Shown here in pieces: positions 49,410 through 57,599 of a DNA stretch of 64,000 nucleotides. Made by a program: the position numbers and the translations under genes. The notes beneath the pieces were generated by a model. It ran no database searches, was not told the DNA's origin, and was given only the letters and a program-made list of their open reading frames with translations. Each line of letters opens with the position of its first letter. The stretch's first letter is position 1. The DNA comes from [Bacillus] enclensis. Lineage in GTDB: Bacteria; Bacillota; Bacilli; Bacillales; Bacillaceae_B. The stretch covers positions 110,944 to 174,943 of the forward strand of contig NZ_KQ758485.1 of NCBI RefSeq assembly GCF_001456935.1, written 5' to 3'.

Positions 49410-50753
49410 TTAGACTAAAAGTTCAAATGGCTGTTCGAGAATGGATTTCAAGTCAGTAAGGAACGCTGCAGCAGGTGCCCCGTCTATGACGCGGTGATCG
49501 AATGACAAACTGACACTCATCATCGGACGGAGGGCAATTTGACCGTTCACTCCCACCGGCTTTTCTTGAATTCTGCCCACTCCCAAAATCGCGGACTCCG
49601 GCTGGTTGATGACAGGTGTGAAGGCATCGACGGCATACATGCCTAAATTACTTATCGTAAACGTGCCACCCTTCATTTCGTCAGGCTTCAGCTTGTTCTC
49701 CCGCGCCGCTTTGCCAAGCGTTTTGCAATTCTCCGTCAGTGCAGCCAATCCTTTTCCATCGGCATTCTTCACCACAGGAACAAGCAGGCCGTTTTCAACA
49801 GCCACGGCTAACCCTACATTCACTTCATCATGGTAGACGATATACTCCCCGTCCAGGGATGCATTTACACCAGGATGCTCCTTTAAGGCATGAGCAGCAG
49901 CTTTCATGATGATTTCTGTATAGGAGAGGCGGAAGCCCGTTTTCTTCTCGATACTCCCCAACAGCTGCTCTCGCATCTTTATGGCTTCAGTCATATCCAC
50001 TTCGCTCGTGAGCGTTACATGCGGGGCCGTCGTTTTGCTTTCGACCATCCGTTTGGCAACGATTTTACGGATCCCTTCCATCTTCACCCGGGCTGCAGCT
50101 GGTCCTGAATTCTCTCCTGAACCTCGAAGGCTGCTCTCTACATCTCTGCGATACACTTTTCCATTAGGACCTGTTCCTTGAACATCCCCGGGTTCAACGC
50201 CTTCTGCTTCAGCCACTTTTCTGGCAAGAGGGGTAATGGATGGCCGAGAGGTTTTACCAGATTGAGAGAATCCCTTCACATCCGCTTCATGGACACGTCC
50301 CTTGGGTCCGGAACCTGTCACTTCCTGAAGAACTACGCCTTCTTCCTTTGCAGCCCTTCTTGCCGCAGGGGTTGCCCGTACTTTATCGCTCTTATGAATC
50401 TCTGACTCTTCGTTCAGTTGAGCTGATGGCTCACTGGCAGCAGCAGCTTCTGACTGATTCACTCCCGAACCTTCCCCTCCGGATTCACCAGGCGGCTCAT
50501 CTGCCACTTCTTCTCCTTTTTCACCTATATAACCGATCACGTGATTTACGGGAACTTCATCATCTTCTTTAAAATAACGCTTTAACAGAGTTCCTTCTTC
50601 ATATGCTTCGACCTCGATGTTAATCTTGTCGGTCATGATTTCAAATAAAGGATCGCCGACCTCAACCGAATCCCCCTCTTCCTTGAACCATTGAAGAAGT
50701 GTTCCGGCTTCCATCGTCGAGCTGAGCTTTGGCATAAAGACTTCCTTCGCCAT
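49410..50753 (-). CDS. Dihydrolipoamide acyltransferase (E2) with two peripheral-subunit-binding domains
   Basis: 447 residues. Lipoyl domain (1-78) with the lipoylated Lys43 in EIMTDKINIEVEA. A Glu/Ser-rich linker is followed by a first subunit-binding domain (about 126-161, ATPAARRAAKEEG, GSGPKGRVHEADV) and a second one (about 172-208, ITPLARKVAEAEG, GTGPNGKVYRRDV). The catalytic domain (about 220-447) carries DHRVIDG. E2 enzymes usually have one subunit-binding domain; two in tandem is unusual. Within the operon it matches AcoC. Confidence 0.9.
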   Translation of the reverse strand: MAKEVFMPKLSSTMEAGTLLQWFKEEGDSVEVGDPLFEIMTDKINIEVEAYEEGTLLKRYFKEDDEVPVNHVIGYIGEKGEEVADEPPGESGGEGSGVNQSEAAAASEPSAQLNEESEIHKSDKVRATPAARRAAKEEGVVLQEVTGSGPKGRVHEADVKGFSQSGKTSRPSITPLARKVAEAEGVEPGDVQGTGPNGKVYRRDVESSLRGSGENSGPAAARVKMEGIRKIVAKRMVESKTTAPHVTLTSEVDMTEAIKMREQLLGSIEKKTGFRLSYTEIIMKAAAHALKEHPGVNASLDGEYIVYHDEVNVGLAVAVENGLLVPVVKNADGKGLAALTENCKTLGKAARENKLKPDEMKGGTFTISNLGMYAVDAFTPVINQPESAILGVGRIQEKPVGVNGQIALRPMMSVSLSFDHRVIDGAPAAAFLTDLKSILEQPFELLV

Positions 50754-50766
50754 TCACTATCCCTCC

Positions 50767-51750
50767 TTACACACGGTTTAATGTTTCTTTCACTGCCTGG
50801 ATGATATCGTCAACTTGCGGAATCGCTGCTTTTTCAAGCTCCGGATTATAAGGGATCGGCACCGGTTTTCCGCCTAAGCGTTTGATCGGGGCATCAAGGT
50901 AATCAAAGGCTTCACTTTCAGCAATCATACCGGCAATTTCCCCGCCAAATCCTCCTCTTTTCACCGCTTCATGAACAACCACGACCCGCCCTGTCTTCCG
51001 CACCGACCCGACAATGGTTTCTTCGTCCAGCGGCACAAGTGTACGCGGATCGATGATTTCTGCAGAAATCCCTTCTTTTGAGAGTGTGTCAGCTGCTTCA
51101 AGCGCTTTATGGACCATAATGGCCGTAGCCACAATCGTCACATCTGTCCCTTCACGCTTTACATCGGCTTTCCCTAAAGGGATGCTGTATTGTTCTTCCG
51201 GTACATCCCCTTTTGTTTTATAGCATAATTTATGCTCATAAAAGATGACCGGGTTGTCGTCATCGATCGCAGCCTTTAACAATCCCTTTGCGTCATAGGC
51301 AGTCGATGGCTGAACAACCTTCAAACCCGGAATATGGGTCATCCATGCTTCAAGGCTCTGGGAATGCTGGGCCGCTGCACCGGTTCCTGATCCCGCCGGG
51401 GTACGCAGCACCATCGGCACCCTTCCTTTACCTCCGTACATATACCGGATCTTCGCTGCCTGGTTCACCATATTGTCCATGGCAATCGTGATGAAATCTG
51501 AGAATTGCAGTTCAAGGATCGGTCTCATCCCGGTCAAAGCCGCTCCGACGGCCGTCCCTGAAATCGCCGCTTCAGAGATCGGGGTATTCCTGACTCTCTC
51601 TGTCCCAAACTCCTCAATCATGCCGCGTGTCACGCCAAAGGCTCCTCCATAGACCCCTATGTCTTCTCCTAAAATAAATACATCCTCATTCCGCCGCATC
51701 TCCTGGCTCATCGCTTCCCGTACTGCTTCTAAATAGGTAATCTCTCTCAT
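50767..51750 (-). CDS. TPP-dependent dehydrogenase E1, beta subunit
   Basis: 327 residues with the transketolase pyrimidine-binding fold. Motifs are [19 protein letters not shown] (about 25-43), the E-x-Q in ILELQFSDF (about 78-86) and the RTPAGSG stretch. With the alpha subunit it decarboxylates a 2-oxo acid or splits acetoin on thiamine diphosphate. It is 17 bp ahead of E2 and 21 bp behind E1alpha. The AcoB type is most similar by eye. Confidence 0.9.
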   Translation of the reverse strand: MREITYLEAVREAMSQEMRRNEDVFILGEDIGVYGGAFGVTRGMIEEFGTERVRNTPISEAAISGTAVGAALTGMRPILELQFSDFITIAMDNMVNQAAKIRYMYGGKGRVPMVLRTPAGSGTGAAAQHSQSLEAWMTHIPGLKVVQPSTAYDAKGLLKAAIDDDNPVIFYEHKLCYKTKGDVPEEQYSIPLGKADVKREGTDVTIVATAIMVHKALEAADTLSKEGISAEIIDPRTLVPLDEETIVGSVRKTGRVVVVHEAVKRGGFGGEIAGMIAESEAFDYLDAPIKRLGGKPVPIPYNPELEKAAIPQVDDIIQAVKETLNRV

Positions 51751-51771
51751 GCTTCGTCTCTCCCCCTCTTC

Positions 51772-52755
51772 CTACGCGTAGATATCTTCCAATAAGGTAT
51801 CAAGTGATGGCATCGGACTGTTTTTGGCAAACTCCACTGATTCTTCAATCGCCTGTTTCGCCTCTTGTTTCAATTGATCTGCTTTTTCTTCTGTCAAAAT
51901 CCCTTCTTCTATCAACACGGAACGAAAACGTGCAATCGGATCTTTCTGTCTCCATTCCTGCTCTTCTTCACGGGTCCGGTATTTTTTTGCATCACTCTTT
52001 GAGTGGCCTTTCCACCGGTACGTTTTTGCTTCGATGATGGATGGGCCTTTACCGTTCCGTGCGTACTGTACCGCTTCATTGACGTGGTTCATCACATCGA
52101 AGATATCGTTTCCGTCCACTACTTTCCCGGGAATCCCATAGCTCTTTGCACGATCGGCTATATGTTCAATATTCACCATATCTTTCACGGGTCCGGACAT
52201 TCCGTACTGATTATTTTCACAAATAAAGACGACCGGCAGCTTCCAGATTGACGCAAGATTCACGGCTTCATGAAAGCTTCCTTCATTCGAGGCACCGTCC
52301 CCAAAGAAACAAAGAACCACATAGCCGAGCTTTTTCATATGAGAGGTAAGCGCAGCACCCGCCGCGATCGCAAATCCCCCGCCTACGATTCCGTTCGCCC
52401 CCAGGTTGCCTTTATCAAGATCGGCAATATGCATGGAGCCTCCCTTTCCTTTACAATAGCCGGTCGTCCTTCCAAACAATTCGGCCATCATCCCATTGAC
52501 CTCTGCCCCCTTAGCAATGCAATGTCCGTGTCCCCGGTGAGTACTCGTTATTTTATCTTTATCTTCAAGGACCGCTATTGATCCGGCTGCCGAAGCTTCC
52601 TGGCCAACCGCCAGATGCGTAGTCCCATGAATCATTCCCTTTGCAAAAAATTCATCCACCTTTTCCTCAAAATAGCGAATCAGCCACATTTGCTGATAGA
52701 GACCCACGAGTTTTTCCTCTGTGATCTGTTTAGGAACATCAACCGTTTTCAACAT
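51772..52755 (-). CDS. acoA: TPP-dependent dehydrogenase E1, alpha subunit (acetoin dehydrogenase-like)
   Basis: About 327 residues from the ATG at 52755, seven bases behind AGGAGG; an ATG six bases upstream sits too near that site. TPP motif GDGASNEGSFHEAVNLASIW...NN, and STHRGHGHCIAKG, CKGKGGSMHIAD and LGANGIVGGG, which are typical of AcoA. It starts the operon for an acetoin-cleaving complex giving acetaldehyde and acetyl-CoA. No AcoR-type activator and no -24/-12 promoter are seen, so control differs from B. subtilis aco. A branched-chain or pyruvate complex is the alternative. Confidence 0.8.
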   Translation of the reverse strand: MLKTVDVPKQITEEKLVGLYQQMWLIRYFEEKVDEFFAKGMIHGTTHLAVGQEASAAGSIAVLEDKDKITSTHRGHGHCIAKGAEVNGMMAELFGRTTGYCKGKGGSMHIADLDKGNLGANGIVGGGFAIAAGAALTSHMKKLGYVVLCFFGDGASNEGSFHEAVNLASIWKLPVVFICENNQYGMSGPVKDMVNIEHIADRAKSYGIPGKVVDGNDIFDVMNHVNEAVQYARNGKGPSIIEAKTYRWKGHSKSDAKKYRTREEEQEWRQKDPIARFRSVLIEEGILTEEKADQLKQEAKQAIEESVEFAKNSPMPSLDTLLEDIYA

Positions 52756-52769
52756 CTCCATTCCTCCTT

Positions 52770-52804
52770 GTTTACATTTGTTCGTATTTAGTACATTTGT
52801 AAAC
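52770..52804. promoter_or_regulatory. Inverted repeat GTTTACA/TGTAAAC ahead of acoA
   Basis: GTTTACA (52770-52776) and TGTAAAC (52798-52804); the unit TACATTTG also occurs twice in direct order. It lies just upstream of the ribosome site of the dehydrogenase operon. Operator candidate for an unknown regulator. Confidence 0.4.
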
Positions 52805-52894
52805 ATCATAAAATCATTCCGGCGCTTCGTCAAGTTTATTTACAGAATCTTTTAATAAATCACTTATATTAAATGTTCCGATAAGGTGTTAAAT

Positions 52895-53035
52895 ACAGCT
52901 GGTCACTTTCGAGCTTTCCGCGGGGAGCCTGTGAGCCTCCCCGGTCGCTCCTCCCTGCGTAACGTCTAGTTGTTTACTCTTCCAGAAGGATTGTCCTTCT
53001 TCCCCTCCAAACATCAGCTCGAAGCAGGAAAATTA
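52895..53035. repeat. Degenerate copy of the long palindromic repeat
   Basis: GAGCTTTCCGCGGGGAGCC, TGTGAGCCTCCCCGG and CTCTTCCAGAAGGA follow the order of the element at 31027-31265 (CTTCGCTTTCCGTGGG, CGTGAGCCTCCTCGG, CTCTTCCCGCAGGA). The inner core hairpin is missing. Confidence 0.6.
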
Positions 53036-53168
53036 TTTTATAACGCTCATTAAAATAGATCCTTCCAATGATTTTTCGGCATTTGTCTTAAGTTTTTCTG
53101 TTCCAATTCCCTTATTCATTAAATTACCTAAAAATTTTTAAAATTATAAAATTACTATTGATTTATAC

Positions 53169-53182
53169 TGAAAGCGCTTTTA
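53169..53182 (+). promoter_or_regulatory. cre site of the glucitol-type operon
   Basis: TGAAAGCGCTTTTA fits the CcpA consensus at 13 of 14 positions. It overlaps the end of a TATACT (53164-53169) that is a good -10, so it would cover the transcription start. A matching -35 is not clear. Confidence 0.65.
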
Positions 53183-53233
53183 TAATCAAATACAAAGGTC
53201 ACGCAATAGAACATATGTAAAGGAGTTGGGGGA

Positions 53234-53620
53234 ATGAATACTTGGGGATGGTTCATTGCCATCTTTATCGGGATGTGGCTGATACAGTTCTTGCTAACAA
53301 AGCTCCAGATGAAGAACTATCAAGCAACGATCCGTCGAATGAGCAAGCGGCCTTCTGGTTATCTTGGTGTCGGCATACAAAAACAAAAGATCGGCATCGG
53401 GGTGATCGCCATTGTTGTCACGAACGAAAATGGAACCATCGAAGAGTGTGAAGTGATGCAAGGTGTCACGGTTTTCACTAGATTCAAACCATTTACAGCA
53501 TATGAAGGAATGCATATTAACAAACTGAAGCAGCAGTTAAAAGACGAACCAATCGATCAGGCTTTTAAAATGGCACTTGATAAGATTCAAAGTCAAAGAA
53601 AGAAAAAACAAGCAGGATAA
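53234..53620 (+). CDS. GutM-like protein of a glucitol-type PTS operon
   Basis: 128 residues with one N-terminal membrane helix (about 3-22) and a cytoplasmic domain (RPSGYLGVGIQKQKIGIGVI, about 36-55) of the GutM/SrlM family, called glucitol operon activator protein. Members accompany glucitol-type PTS genes; their mode of action is poorly known. It is first in the operon, 15 bp ahead of the EIIC gene, with AAAGGAGTTGGGGGA before the ATG. Confidence 0.85.
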   Translation: MNTWGWFIAIFIGMWLIQFLLTKLQMKNYQATIRRMSKRPSGYLGVGIQKQKIGIGVIAIVVTNENGTIEECEVMQGVTVFTRFKPFTAYEGMHINKLKQQLKDEPIDQAFKMALDKIQSQRKKKQAG

Positions 53621-53635
53621 AGAGGAGGAATTATT

Positions 53636-54187
53636 ATGGATTTCCTGGTCATGATAGCAGAAGGCTTTATCGGGATGTTCCAAAAAGGCGGCGAAACCTT
53701 TATGGGGCTTCTCACCGGCATTATCCCGACCCTTATTTGTTTAATTACCGCAGTCAACGCAATCATCAAAATGGTTGGTGAGGAACGGATCAACCGACTC
53801 GCACAAAAATCCACCAAGAACATCATCTTGCGCTATACTCTCTTCCCCGTTCTGGCGGTATTCTTCTTAACAAACCCAATGGCCTATACTTTCGGTAAAT
53901 TTCTGCCGGAAAAACAAAAACCGGCTTTCTACGATTCAGCCGTTTCCTTTGTTCATCCGATTACTGGATTATTCCCGCATGCGAACCCGGCAGAGCTATT
54001 CGTCTATATGGGGATTGCCGCAGGGATCACAGAACTTGGCCTGTCACTCGGACCGCTCGCAATCCGTTTCTTCATTGTAGGGATCATCGTCATCTTAATC
54101 CGCGGCGTGGTCACTGAATTCCTGACCGTACGGATGATGAAATCTAAAGGCATGGACACGACAAACAATAACTCGATGAGTGCATAG
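53636..54187 (+). CDS. PTS glucitol/sorbitol-type EIIC (SrlA-like)
   Basis: 183 residues, with hydrophobic segments at about 20-40, 62-80, 120-140 and 145-165. The family pattern ALFPHANPAELFVYMGIAAG appears here as GLFPHANPAELFVYMGIAAG (about 112-131). It forms the membrane channel with the EIIBC protein encoded next. The split of EIIC over two genes is normal in this PTS family. AGAGGAGG precedes the ATG. Confidence 0.88.
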   Translation: MDFLVMIAEGFIGMFQKGGETFMGLLTGIIPTLICLITAVNAIIKMVGEERINRLAQKSTKNIILRYTLFPVLAVFFLTNPMAYTFGKFLPEKQKPAFYDSAVSFVHPITGLFPHANPAELFVYMGIAAGITELGLSLGPLAIRFFIVGIIVILIRGVVTEFLTVRMMKSKGMDTTNNNSMSA

Positions 54188-54203
54188 AGAGGGGGAAAAT
54201 GAA

Positions 54204-55238
54204 ATGAGTCAATATCAATCCGTTCAAATTTCAAAAGGTCCGGGAGGCTGGGGCGGTCCCCTGGTCATCCATCCAACTGACACTAAAAAGTACGTCGTTT
54301 CTGTTACAGGCGGAGGCATCCATCCGGTCGCTGAGAAAATCGCCGAGTTAACAGGAGCCGAAGCCGTGGACGGTTTTAAGAAATCCTATGAGAAAGAATC
54401 CATGGCCTGCGTCATTATCGACTGCGGCGGCACAGCGCGCTGCGGTGTTTATCCAAAGATGGGTGTTATGACAATTAACGTCAACGCCACTTCCCCATCC
54501 GGTCCGTTGATGGCGTTCATCAATGAAGAGAATTTCGTTTCGGGTGTAAAGGAATCAACTATTTCTCCGTCAGATCAAGAAGATGCCGCTACAGGAGAAG
54601 CATCAGCTGCAGCCGAACCAATGAACACCCCACTCACCCAGAAAAAAACTCCTCAAGAGTTAAAAGAAGAAGCAAAACGGAAAGCGGCTCATTACCAGCA
54701 GCCTAAGAAAACCAATATCGTTGAAAAAGTAGGACGCGGTGCAGGTAAAGTGGTCGGAGTCTTCTACCAGGCCGGCCGTGAAACGATCGAACAGGTCATC
54801 AAGAACATCCTGCCGTTCATGGCATTTGTCAGTACCCTGATCGGGATCATCCTTTACACAGGGATCGGTGATGTGATTGCGAACGTCGTATCCCCGCTCG
54901 CAGGGAATATCGTTGGGCTTCTCATCATTTCAGTCGTATGTGCGATCCCGATCCTTTCCCCGCTGCTCGGACCGGGTGCCGTCATTGCGCAGGTGGTTGG
55001 GGTCCTCATCGGGGTTGAAATCGGTAGAGGCAACATCCCGCCTGAACTGGCACTGCCGGCATTATTCGCCATCAACCCTCAAGTTGGAGCGGATTTTGTA
55101 CCGGTTGGGTTAACACTCGGAGAAGCAACTCCGGAAACAATTGAAGTCGGGGTACCGGCGGTTCTTATGTCCCGCTTAATCACTGGACCACTGGCAGTCG
55201 TCATCGCATACCTATTCAGTTTCGGACTATACAGCTAA
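54204..55238 (+). CDS. PTS glucitol/sorbitol-type EIIBC (SrlE-like)
   Basis: 344 residues from the ATG at 54204 (GAGGGGGAAAATGAA before it). Glucitol-type EIIB domain (about 1-115, with KGPGGWGGPLVI and the phospho-Cys in VIIDCGGTARCGVYPK). A Gln/Lys-rich linker (about 120-185) is followed by the second part of EIIC (about 195-344, IGTGDV-like IGIGDVIANVVSPLAG). It works with the upstream EIIC and the downstream EIIA. The polyol is not certain; see the SAF oxidoreductase gene. Confidence 0.88.
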   Translation: MSQYQSVQISKGPGGWGGPLVIHPTDTKKYVVSVTGGGIHPVAEKIAELTGAEAVDGFKKSYEKESMACVIIDCGGTARCGVYPKMGVMTINVNATSPSGPLMAFINEENFVSGVKESTISPSDQEDAATGEASAAAEPMNTPLTQKKTPQELKEEAKRKAAHYQQPKKTNIVEKVGRGAGKVVGVFYQAGRETIEQVIKNILPFMAFVSTLIGIILYTGIGDVIANVVSPLAGNIVGLLIISVVCAIPILSPLLGPGAVIAQVVGVLIGVEIGRGNIPPELALPALFAINPQVGADFVPVGLTLGEATPETIEVGVPAVLMSRLITGPLAVVIAYLFSFGLYS

Positions 55239-55270
55239 TACACACAGGAGGTCATCACGTGGAGGGAATT

Positions 55271-55636
55271 ATGATCAACAAATATCAATCAACCGTAACA
55301 GAAGTCGGTGCAGAGGCAGAGATCTTCTTTTCAGAAAATATGATGGTCATCTTCAATGACACCGCACCGGCTGATCTGAGAACGATCGGAGTCATCCATA
55401 AAGAAGCACATCTGCTTGAAGACGTTGAAGCAGGTGATGTTCTGGAAGTAGCCGGGGAAGCCTATGAAATTCTGTTTGTAGGCAGCAAGGTCAATGACAC
55501 ACTGAAGGAGCTCGGTCACTGCACCATCATGTTCAACGGTGAAATCTCGGCTGATCTCCCGGGGACCATGACGGTGGAAAAGAAGCCACTTCCAAACGTA
55601 ACAGTAGATTCAGAGATTCGTATTGTCAAAAAATAA
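55271..55636 (+). CDS. PTS glucitol/sorbitol-type EIIA (SrlB-like)
   Basis: 121 residues from the ATG at 55271 (GGAGGGAATT before it), which matches the usual family start; a GTG at 55259 with AGGAGG seven bases upstream would add four residues. A beta-rich PTSIIA_gutA domain with VIFNDTAPADLRTIGVIHK (about 26-44), where the phosphorylated His is expected. It gives phosphate to the EIIBC. It stands between EIIBC and the oxidoreductase genes. Confidence 0.85.
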   Translation: MINKYQSTVTEVGAEAEIFFSENMMVIFNDTAPADLRTIGVIHKEAHLLEDVEAGDVLEVAGEAYEILFVGSKVNDTLKELGHCTIMFNGEISADLPGTMTVEKKPLPNVTVDSEIRIVKK

Positions 55637-55654
55637 AGGAGCGAGGTGAATCCT

Positions 55655-56980
55655 ATGTTAGGAATCAATCGAAAGCTTGAAGAATTAGAACGCAGTGGAG
55701 AAATAATCAAAGTAGGTCTTGTCGGGGCAGGTCAGATGGGCCGAGGCATGATCTCGCAAATCGAAAGCATGGCAGGGATGAGGGTCGTCATCACCGCAGA
55801 CATCCAAATCGATAACGTCACCAATGCTTATGTAAAAGCAGGCGTCGATGCCAAACAAATCATCGTTACAAGTGAAGAAAGTAAAGCTGCCTCTGCGGTA
55901 AGGGCAGGGAAAGTCGTCGCCACTACGGATGCAGGACTCGTGACCTCCCTTCCCGAAGTAGATGTGGTCGTAGATGCAACAGGCGTTCCAAACATAGGAG
56001 CCAAAATCGCCTGGGACACAATCCTCAATAAAAAGCATATCGTCATGTTAAATGTAGAAGCAGATGTAACCGTCGGCCCGCTGCTCAAGAAAATGGCCGA
56101 TTCATGCGGTGTCGTGTATACCGGCTCTGCAGGTGACGAACCAGGTGCCATCATGGAACTTTACGATTTCGCGGATGCACTCGGTTTTGAAGTAGTTGCG
56201 TTAGGAAAAGGAAAAAACAATCCTCTTAACTTGGCGGCTAATCCTGAGACTGCGGCCGAAGAAGCTGCCAGAAAAGGGGCAAGCCCTAAAATGCTTGCTT
56301 CTTTCCAAGACGGTACCAAAACGATGGTTGAGATGACGGCAGTCGCAAATGCCACCGGATTTCTTCCGGATCAGCCCGGCATGCACGGGTTTACTGGTTC
56401 AGTCGCTGAGCTTCCGGAGATATTCAAGCTGAAGGAAGACGGAGGCCAGGTGAACAATAAAAAGATAGTCGAATACATCAACGGTGTGGCACCGGGCGTA
56501 TTCGCCATCATCTCTTCTGAAAAGGAAGAAGTCAATCATGAAATGAATTACCTGAGCATGGGTGAAGGACCGAACTACGTCCTCTACCGCCCTTATCACC
56601 TGACCAGCTTGGAAACCCCCATCTCAATTGCAAGGGCTCATATCTATAACGAAGCAACGATCGCTCCGTGGGAAGGGCTCCAGGCTGAAACGGTCACAGT
56701 CGCAAAAAAAGACCTGGAAGCAGGAGACTATCTTGACAGCATCGGTGGATTCACCGTCTACGGACATATTTTAACCGCTTCTGATGCAAAAGAGAAAAAC
56801 GCACTCCCACTCGGTTTGGTGGATCAGAACGTACAAGTAAAGCGGAACATCAAAAAAGGGGAAATCGTCACATATGATGATGTCGTTCAAATGAAGGAAT
56901 CAACGATATGGCGGCTGCGCCGTATGCAGGATGAAACGATCTCCTCATCTTCACCAGAAAAGAAAGAAGTACAGGTATAA
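55655..56980 (+). CDS. NAD(P)-dependent oxidoreductase with C-terminal SAF domain (COG4091-like)
   Basis: About 441 residues from the ATG at 55655 (GAGGTGA before it; a GTG at 55646 is possible). Rossmann motif VGLVGAGQMGRGM (about 19-31), DVVVDATGVPNIGA (about 106-119), a homoserine-dehydrogenase-like middle part with YTGSAGDEPGAIMELYDFA (about 155-173), and a SAF domain (about 350-425). It resembles homoserine dehydrogenase-like proteins with SAF domains. Last gene of the glucitol-type PTS operon, where a sorbitol-6-phosphate dehydrogenase would be expected. It probably oxidises the phosphorylated polyol or a branched sugar acid; the substrate is unknown. Confidence 0.8.
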   Translation: MLGINRKLEELERSGEIIKVGLVGAGQMGRGMISQIESMAGMRVVITADIQIDNVTNAYVKAGVDAKQIIVTSEESKAASAVRAGKVVATTDAGLVTSLPEVDVVVDATGVPNIGAKIAWDTILNKKHIVMLNVEADVTVGPLLKKMADSCGVVYTGSAGDEPGAIMELYDFADALGFEVVALGKGKNNPLNLAANPETAAEEAARKGASPKMLASFQDGTKTMVEMTAVANATGFLPDQPGMHGFTGSVAELPEIFKLKEDGGQVNNKKIVEYINGVAPGVFAIISSEKEEVNHEMNYLSMGEGPNYVLYRPYHLTSLETPISIARAHIYNEATIAPWEGLQAETVTVAKKDLEAGDYLDSIGGFTVYGHILTASDAKEKNALPLGLVDQNVQVKRNIKKGEIVTYDDVVQMKESTIWRLRRMQDETISSSSPEKKEVQV

Positions 56981-56986
56981 TGCCAA

Positions 56987-57024
56987 GGATGGATATGAGT
57001 GAAAACTCATGTCCATCTTTTTGA
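56987..57024 (+). terminator. Terminator of the glucitol-type operon
   Basis: GATGGATATGAGT, GAAA loop, ACTCATGTCCATC followed by TTTTTGA: long stem with tetraloop, directly behind the SAF oxidoreductase stop. Confidence 0.88.
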
Positions 57025-57167
57025 TTCAAAATTTCAAAAAGAAGGAAACAAATAATAAAAATAAAGTATAATAAGAGTAACTGTGTATTGCAGAAATTTC
57101 CTCTTTTTGATTTAATGGAATATAATTCTATCCTGTCTTATATTCAAAAAGCGAGAAGGTGGTTAGT

Positions 57168-57506
57168 ATGAAAATAAAACACATGGAAGCAGATTTATTT
57201 TGTGTACATTGTAAAGAAGAGGTCGAGCACAGCATCACTTACGTCAACGAGAAAATCAAATGTGTGGAATGCCTCGAATGCCATCATAAGATGGAAATCA
57301 ACATTGATGTAAACCGGGAATTCTACAAAGAAATCTACAAACGAATCGCCACCAAGCCGGAAAGGATTACGAAAGAATACCAGGCAGACCTCAGCCATTT
57401 TTTATTTTCATTGCCCGTGCGCGTTGTGAGCAAGCCTTATCGGATTTTGAAGGATATAAATGATTCACGGAAAGTTATTAAAGGATTCAAGAAAAACGGT
57501 TCTTAA
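57168..57506 (+). CDS. Small zinc-ribbon protein (Bacillus 'bh protein' type)
   Basis: 112 residues from the ATG at 57168 (AAGGTGG before it). Two Cys pairs (FCVHCKEE at about 11-18 and CVECLECHHK at about 33-42) form a zinc ribbon. A basic, helical C-terminal half follows (about 50-112). It resembles small conserved Bacillus proteins annotated as 'bh protein', with no known function. Monocistronic with its own terminator. Confidence 0.7.
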   Translation: MKIKHMEADLFCVHCKEEVEHSITYVNEKIKCVECLECHHKMEINIDVNREFYKEIYKRIATKPERITKEYQADLSHFLFSLPVRVVSKPYRILKDINDSRKVIKGFKKNGS

Positions 57507-57521
57507 TAATATAGAAAAGCT

Positions 57522-57548
57522 TAGGCCCGTCCATCAAGACGGGCCTTT
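57522..57548. terminator. Terminator between the zinc-ribbon and fructokinase genes
   Basis: AGGCCCGTC, CATCAA loop, GACGGGCCTTTT. It lies between convergent stops at 57506 and 57600; it is strong for the plus strand. Confidence 0.88.
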
Positions 57549-57599
57549 TCAATGAATTAAATTTAAATATGTCTTTCTGCTCAAAAAATCACTCAACAC

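Larger units (their letters stand above)
52756..53233. other. 478-bp divergent region between the dehydrogenase and glucitol-type operons
   Basis: Contains the inverted repeat near the dehydrogenase start, a degenerate copy of the long palindromic repeat (52895-53035), an AT-rich stretch and the glucitol-side cre site. No gene is supported. Confidence 0.65.

Noticed and set aside
52756-52900. SigL (-24/-12) promoter of the acetoin-type operon
   Set aside because: No TGGCAC...TTGC pattern could be found on the minus strand in this stretch.
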